Assembly (NCBI GenBank): GCA_015680635.1
Contig: JAABOA010000655.1
Coordinates: forward strand, 1-12,552
Length of the DNA: 12,552 bases
Direction: 5' to 3'
Source of the DNA: Lunasporangiospora selenospora
Lineage: Eukaryota > Mortierellomycota > Mortierellomycetes > Mortierellales > Mortierellaceae
Part shown: in pieces, positions 8,246-12,552 of the stretch
How positions within the stretch are numbered: position 1 is the first letter of the stretch
Layout: each line of letters opens with the position of its first letter
Program-made: the position numbers and the translations under genes
Notes under the pieces: model-generated
Databases searched by the model: none
What the model was told of the DNA's origin: nothing
What the model saw: only the letters and a program-made list of their open reading frames with translations

Positions 8246-8269
8246 GGAATTGCTTCTGTCCTCTCCTTC

Positions 8270-8577
8270 ACTTCTGCACACACACCTTTCGCTCCCACAT
8301 TTCCCAACACTTGACACAGTCGACAGATATTGTTCAAAGCCTTCCAAGCTTCATCCTCCACCTCTACCAAACCGCAGCAGCACCGCCAGACAGCCAACTA
8401 CGCCTTCTTTTCTTCTTCCTTGCCTTCACTCTCACTCTCTCTTTTCTACTCGCCCATTTCCATTTCCGCTCGCTCATCTTCCCTCACTAAAGCAACGCTC
8501 TGACTCTCTGTATTTCACTCTTCCTCTAATCCTATCCCACCAAGTCAAGAGAACACACTTACAACCTTTTGTTCACC
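8270..8577 (+). other. Inferred 5' leader of the orphan gene, about 300 nt, C/T-rich, no AUG
   Basis: From the likely start near 8270 to the coding ATG there is not a single ATG. The sequence is rich in CTTC, CTCT and CACC. The ATG context is TTCACCATG. The left boundary is inferred from the TATA-like box. Confidence 0.6.
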
Positions 8578-9108
8578 ATGTTCGTTCTTTCGTGGATCCG
8601 CTCTGCTGATGCTCAGGCTGCCCGCCGCAACGACTCTGCTAGCGAGGCAGTGGCCACCACAACCAACCATGACAGTACCCAGGCTCAATCTTCTGGGGAC
8701 TCTGACAACCATGAAGATTGGGTTGTATTGCCTTCAGACTACCAGGACCTTATGGAGGCATCGGTCTCGAACCTCGAGCTCCTCTCACCTTCTTCCATGA
8801 CCCTCTATAGTCCCAAGTCTCCTGTAGCAGCGCACTCTACAGAGCTGGTAACATCTACAACAAAGAGTCGCCGACAGCTCAAGCAAGAGCATCGGCTCAA
8901 GTTGGCTCAGGAACAGCTGGAGCGGAAGCCTCGATATGACCCTTTCACTGCCAAGTTGCGTGATACGGAGTTCAAGATGCGTAAACTCGCGCGCCTGAGT
9001 CTCCGCACGGGGCGAGTGCTGAGTTCAAGCACAGGCGGAGCACACTCGGCGAAGGGCCAGAGTGCAGCTGGGGCAACAGGCAGCCGAGCCGGAGCCTCGG
9101 TCTGCTAA
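8578..9108 (+). CDS. Unknown protein, 176 aa, with LIR-like WVVL motif and basic helical C-terminal half
   Basis: I do not recognise this family. It is intronless, from ATG in the context CACCATGTTC to TAA. The first half is Ser/Ala/Thr/Asp-rich and disordered-looking. Residues 43-58 read DNHEDWVVLPSDYQDL: an acidic-flanked W48-V-V-L51, then Y55-Q-D-L58, both fitting the W/Y/F-x-x-L/I/V pattern of Atg8-interacting motifs. Proline-directed sites SPSS and YSPKSP follow. From about residue 100 a Lys/Arg/Glu/Gln-rich, probably helical stretch begins (KSRRQLKQEHRLKLAQEQLE), then RYDPFTAKLRDTEFKMRKLARLSLRTGR, ending in a Gly/Ser/Ala tail. No signal peptide is clear; MFVLSWI at the N-terminus is too short for a membrane helix. 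Reality is supported by the TATA-like box, the AUG-free leader and the open frame. A role in autophagy or stress is speculation from the motif alone. Confidence 0.75.
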   Translation: MFVLSWIRSADAQAARRNDSASEAVATTTNHDSTQAQSSGDSDNHEDWVVLPSDYQDLMEASVSNLELLSPSSMTLYSPKSPVAAHSTELVTSTTKSRRQLKQEHRLKLAQEQLERKPRYDPFTAKLRDTEFKMRKLARLSLRTGRVLSSSTGGAHSAKGQSAAGATGSRAGASVC

Positions 9109-9215
9109 TGACCAAGAATCGTAAGAAGGGACGAACGACACCGGCTCGAGGGTTGGATTGAGAAGTCGATAGTACCATAATACCAAAGGCAAAGGCTCAA
9201 GACGCGTGTTTGATG

Positions 9216-9241
9216 TCCTCACAGTCAAACATGTGTGAGGA
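9216..9241 (+). repeat. 8-bp hairpin in the orphan gene's 3' flank
   Basis: TCCTCACA (9216-9223) and TGTGAGGA (9234-9241) form a perfect stem with a 10-nt loop, 108 nt after the stop codon. Confidence 0.65.
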
Positions 9242-9388
9242 TGGGTAACACGAGTGGACTGGCAATGGATTGACATGACTCCACAGTCCAGGAACAAGAA
9301 AAATGCATCCCCTTGCCTCTTGGACATTCCTGAATCCCTCAAACGCCCCTCCCTTTAGTGATTTGCTGTTTATACCTTTTATATATCT

Positions 9389-9394
9389 ATTAAA
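9389..9394 (+). terminator. Candidate polyadenylation signal ATTAAA of the orphan gene
   Basis: ATTAAA, the common variant signal, lies 281 nt after the stop in an A/T-rich stretch. Short A/T hexamers occur by chance, so support is modest. Confidence 0.4.
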
Positions 9395-9900
9395 CTCTCC
9401 TGACTTGGCCCCAATAGCACCCTTTCACGTTCATTTTGTTGGCTAGCAGATATTCCCCCGACAGGTGCCGAAGTACTGACAGGGTGATCGCATCGAGTAC
9501 AGTGGCGTATCTGGATTGCACACCTATTGCAATCGAGGTAGAGAAACAAGGCGGTTGACAATGGAACATTCATTTCAGTAACTGCTCCAAGGGGCACGAC
9601 CTTTGATTGTCAGTCCAAATCCAAACCTTTTGTCCTGGACATTGTACTGAATTGCACGTCGTATTTGATAGAGAGAGAAGTAGGAGAAGGCAGGACAGTC
9701 AGTCTTTCTTAGCATTTAATACAAGAGTCAGCGTTGAGATCCAATGTCATGACGATTCCTCACTCTGTTTGTCTCCACAGACAGTGTAACTTCTTTCATC
9801 ATTGCCTGCAAGAGTATCCATTTGCATAATAGAGCCAGGATTGCATGGTTCCATGGGAGAAAATGAGAATGAGAATAAGAAAGAGAAAAAGAGAGTGAAT

Positions 9901-9933
9901 GAGAAAGCAAGAGAGAAAGCAAGAGAGAAAGCA

Positions 9934-9974
<41 letters not shown>
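9901..9974. repeat. 12-nt tandem repeat grading into (GA)n
   Basis: GAGAAAGCAAGA occurs three times in tandem (9901-9936). The next copy changes GCAA to GAGA and continues as a pure GA run to 9974. This looks like a higher-order unit that arose from a GA microsatellite. Confidence 0.9.
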
Positions 9975-9978
<4 letters not shown>

Positions 9979-10281
9979 AAAGAGAGAGTGGTGCGGCAAA
10001 TGCTTTGGAGAGAACGCACTCTGTCAAGATATCATGTTCATACAGCGAATAAAGGAGCCGCGAGGACAGCCTTGGATGTTGAAATTTGATTTCGCATAGG
10101 AAAAGATAGCAAAAGAGCATAAGAGATAGAGATTGAGGTGCCACATTGCGGGCACAGTTGAGAGGTATAGATGGCCAGAGGTGTTGGGGTTGGAGCAACA
10201 GAGGACGGGTGTAAAGAGAAGTGGGAGGACTGAGAGAGAGAAGGAGAGTTGGAAGAATTTTTAACTACCTTTTCTATTTCC

Positions 10282-10308
10282 CTATTTTCACTATTTTCAC
10301 TATTTTCA
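10282..10308 (+). promoter_or_regulatory. Three tandem CTATTTTCA units before the UPF0538 gene
   Basis: Three exact 9-mers end in TTTTCAG, 46 nt before the coding ATG. They could be promoter or leader elements. The T/C-rich stretch ending in CAG also resembles a 3' splice site of a leader intron. Confidence 0.5.
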
Positions 10309-10354
10309 GCGATCAGCCCGCCTTCTCTGCACAACGTCCATCCATCCCTTCGAC

Positions 10355-11082
10355 ATGTCCACTAGTGAACCGCTGACCAACACTCTCGCCCCCAGCACCT
10401 CAGCGACTCTCACCATCCGTGTGATCAAGTCATTCGAGTACCGCACTACAAAGAACCTCATCCTCCACAATGTCGATCTGATCAACACCACTGTCGGACA
10501 ACTCCGCGATCTAATCATCGAAAGTACGTTCGCCTCCTTTTGTCCCTTCCTATCCGACTCGGACCAGCTCTAATATTTTCCTGCCTGCATTTATACAATT
10601 CCTTCAATGTAGAGGTTAAGACTGCCCCTGGATTCAGGCCCTATCAGAATGTCGTCTTTGGTATGTCTCCTGGGTATACCTTTTCCAGCGAAAAGACCTA
10701 CAATACTTTCACATCGAGCTCTTTCAGCGGTGCCAAATTATATCCGCCAAGTTTCGACGCACTGACAAATGTTCTTGTGTTCTTTGAATCCCCTAGATAC
10801 CCTCAAGCTCTACACAAAGGCTCATGGCGCCAAGACCATGAATCTCATTATCAATATGGATCAAGACGAAGATTGGATCTTGAGCAATGACAATGATACT
10901 TTGGAAAGCAAAGGAATCGGTATGCTATTTACACTGTGGTTCATTGAGTGCTTTCCGTCGAAAAAAAAATAATCACTCGCTCACCTTTGTTTTCTTCTTC
11001 CCCAGAAAATGAAACCGAGATTTCAATCTTTAACAGAGAGTTGTACGAGACATACAAGCAGAACCCCAACATCAAGTGGTGA
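10355..11082 (+). CDS. UPF0538 (C2orf76-like) small conserved protein, 4 exons, 138 aa
   Basis: A member of the UPF0538/C2orf76 family, whose function is not established. Exons are 10355-10523, 10613-10660, 10797-10919 and 11006-11082 (417 nt). All introns (89, 136 and 86 nt) are GT-AG in phase 1, so each split codon must be rebuilt: IIE-K-VKTAPGF, VVF-D-TLKLY and KGI-E-NETEISIF. Family features are a start region TLTIRVIKSFEYRT, RPYQNVVFDTLKLYTKAHGAKTMNLIINMDQDEDWIL, TLESKGIENETEISIFNRE, and the terminal YKQNPNIKW. The animal protein is about 126 residues with the same order and the same closing tryptophan. The extra length is a Ser/Thr-rich N-terminus of about 18 residues. The ATG at 10355 is the first ATG after 10167. 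Confidence 0.93.
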
Positions 11083-11445
11083 AACACTAGCAGGATCTTT
11101 AGTGTCAAGGATCGTCACTTTTGGGATGTTTCTCTCAGCATCGCCAGCACTGGCTACTTGCTCTCCGAGCACCGCACATTTTACCGCGCCTTTCGTCAGT
11201 CGCCACTTCACCCAGGGAAGGTCTCCGGACGACCATTGCATGGCCAAAGCCCCATACCAGATCTAACCTATTCTTACGCACCTCATTTGCTACTGAGGTA
11301 GATGTAGTGAGATTTGTTCTCCTGATTCAAATAAAAAATAAGACCAAAAAAAGATGGGCGAAGGCCACTTGCACGTGATGTTATTCCCATAAAATAGTGT
11401 TGATCTCTCCTGAAGTGCATTGACCTATTACTTTTTTTGTTCAGG
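11083..11445. other. Intergenic: UPF0538 3' end and KTI12 promoter
   Basis: A tight tandem junction of 363 nt. It holds a small hairpin CCTCA/TGAGG (11281-11298), AATAAA at 11330-11335, and a T-rich stretch ending in CAG directly before the KTI12 start. The short frames here on both strands look like chance. Confidence 0.65.
11330..11335 (+). terminator. Candidate polyadenylation signal of the UPF0538 gene
   Basis: AATAAA followed by an A-rich stretch, 248 nt after the stop codon and 111 nt before the next start codon. Confidence 0.5.
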
Positions 11446-12552
11446 ATGCCATTGGTGATTCTCAGCGGACTTCCATCTAGTGGAAAGACAAGAAGAGCAT
11501 ACGAGTTAAAGGCATACTTTGAAACTCGTCATACTTCGAATGCATCATCCACTTCTGATTCACAGGAGGGGTCTTCCTCCAAACCCAAGGACTATCGCAT
11601 TCATCTGATCAATGACGAATCGCTCAACTTGAACAAACATGTTTCGTACAATACGGCAGCGGACGAAAAAAAGGCTCGGGGAGCCTTAATATCTGCAGTG
11701 GAGAGACTCTTATCGAAGGATGATATTGTCATTGTCGATGGCCTGAATTATATCAAGGGATTCCGGTATCAACTTTACTGCGTCGCCAGGGCCATTGGAA
11801 CGCCCCATTGCGTCGTAAGTCTTTTCCTTTCTTCCTTCTCGCAAAGTTGAAATTGGATACCAAATCTCGTAACGTCTAAAAGTGCGTATGATTGACATGG
11901 GTTTCTTTGGCCTTGGCTAATTCCTCTCGGGCAAAATGAACACTGGGGCAATAGGTGCTTTGCGGATGTCTTTCAGATGTGGCAAGGGAATGGAATATGG
12001 CGTCGCAGGCATACCCGGAAAAAATCTTTGAGGAGCTGATCGTCCGATTCGAGGAACCAGATTCGAGGACAAAGTGGGACTCACCTCTGTTTGTGGTTGT
12101 TCCTGAGGACCCCAAGTTGCCACTGGATGAGATCTGGGATGCCGTCATCTTGAAGAAGGCTCCACCGCCTAATCTTTCGACTGTTGTGGTAAATCTAGTC
12201 GCTTACTGTGACCTGAACAAAAAGAAGATATGACACTTTGATAGGAGAGTGCTGGTTGATGTTAAGGATTTGTTGCTTACAAGAATACACTGTTTTACTC
12301 TCCTATGTTTATAGAAAGTGGTAAGGGAGACCAACTATCTCAGTGAGCTGAAAGATACCACACAGAATATCATCCAGGCTGTTCTGGATGCTCAAAAGTC
12401 AGGAGATCCTACCAAGAACATCAAGGTGCCGCTGTCAACGACCCCGTTGCGGCTACCGCCAACACGCGAGGTGACGTTGAGCGAGCTGCGGAGGTTACAG
12501 AGGCAGTTTATATCCATCAACAAGATGCATGCCCTTTTGGACATGAACAGGG
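11446..12552 (+). CDS. KTI12: KTI12, Elongator-associated P-loop ATPase, 3' end cut by window edge
   Basis: Kti12 is a PSTK-like P-loop ATPase that binds tRNA and Elongator and is needed for wobble-uridine (mcm5/ncm5) modification. Exons are 11446-11814, 11955-12188 and 12315 to the edge, with introns of 140 and 126 nt, both GT-AG in phase 0. Family features: the start MPLVILSGLPSSGKT with Walker A G8-LPSSGKT15; HLINDESL; KKARGALISAVERLL; VIVDGLNYIKGFRYQLYC (95-112), the Walker-B-like motif; AREWN; FEEPDSRTKWDSPLF; and TLSELRRLQRQFISINK near the C-terminus. A Ser-rich insert (30-48) separates the P-loop helix from the next strand. The first 280 residues are seen; yeast Kti12 has 313, so only a short tail is likely missing. 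The start is fixed by the family's usual MPL opening right before the P-loop strand. Confidence 0.96.

Larger units (their letters stand above)
9109..10354. other. Intergenic: orphan 3' flank and UPF0538 promoter
   Basis: The left part holds the orphan 3' flank, with a hairpin at 9216-9241 and ATTAAA at 9389-9394. The right part holds purine repeats (9891-9990) and the C/T-rich promoter of the next gene. Open frames here on either strand are low-complexity (GA/TC) artefacts. No gene seen. Confidence 0.65.

Noticed and set aside
8029-8397. Minus-strand open frame of 122 codons
   Set aside because: It lies over the TATA-like box and the AUG-free leader of the plus-strand gene and has no recognisable motif, so it is an antisense shadow.
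9728-10198. Minus-strand open frame with long Leu/Ser repeats
   Set aside because: Translation of a TC microsatellite; no motif and no codon logic outside the repeat.

Overview
The window looks like nuclear DNA of a fungus. It has multi-exon genes with short GT-AG introns (mostly 86-240 nt, two longer), CTAAC-type branch points in the two SUB2 introns, AUG-free C/T-rich leaders, many simple repeats, and yeast-like versions of conserved eukaryotic genes. Intron density and leader style fit an early-diverging lineage such as Mucoromycota/Mortierellomycotina. That placement is inference, because no taxonomic marker gene is present.

Layout. Minus strand, read right to left: a SUB2/UAP56 DECD-box RNA helicase (3 exons, 6529 to 4890), then a PTC7-type mitochondrial PP2C phosphatase (4 exons, 4094 to 368). 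Plus strand: an intronless gene of unknown function (8578-9108) behind a TATA-like box and a 300-nt AUG-free leader; a UPF0538/C2orf76-family small protein (4 exons, 10355-11082); and a KTI12 gene (3 exons seen, 11446 to the right edge, where it is cut). I rebuilt every exon junction by reading the GT-AG borders and checking that the frame and the family motifs continue across them.

The five genes do not form a pathway. SUB2 acts in splicing and mRNA export, KTI12 in tRNA wobble-uridine modification with Elongator, and PTC7 in mitochondrial phosphoprotein control. The other two have no assigned role. Between SUB2 and the plus-strand genes lie about 2 kb with no convincing gene, holding the likely promoters, a few palindromes, a possible folded RNA and a GGAT microsatellite.

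The most interesting structure is in introns and in the orphan gene. SUB2 intron 2 carries a 12-bp perfect (16-bp with a G-T wobble) inverted repeat around 89 nt that overlaps a decoy 3' splice site. The two PTC7 introns around exon 2 carry mutually complementary tracts (GA against CT, G against C). PTC7 intron 1 stays open in frame for 271 codons. The orphan protein has an acidic-flanked WxxL motif resembling an Atg8-interacting (LIR) motif. I see no CRISPR array, rRNA, tRNA or autonomous transposon.
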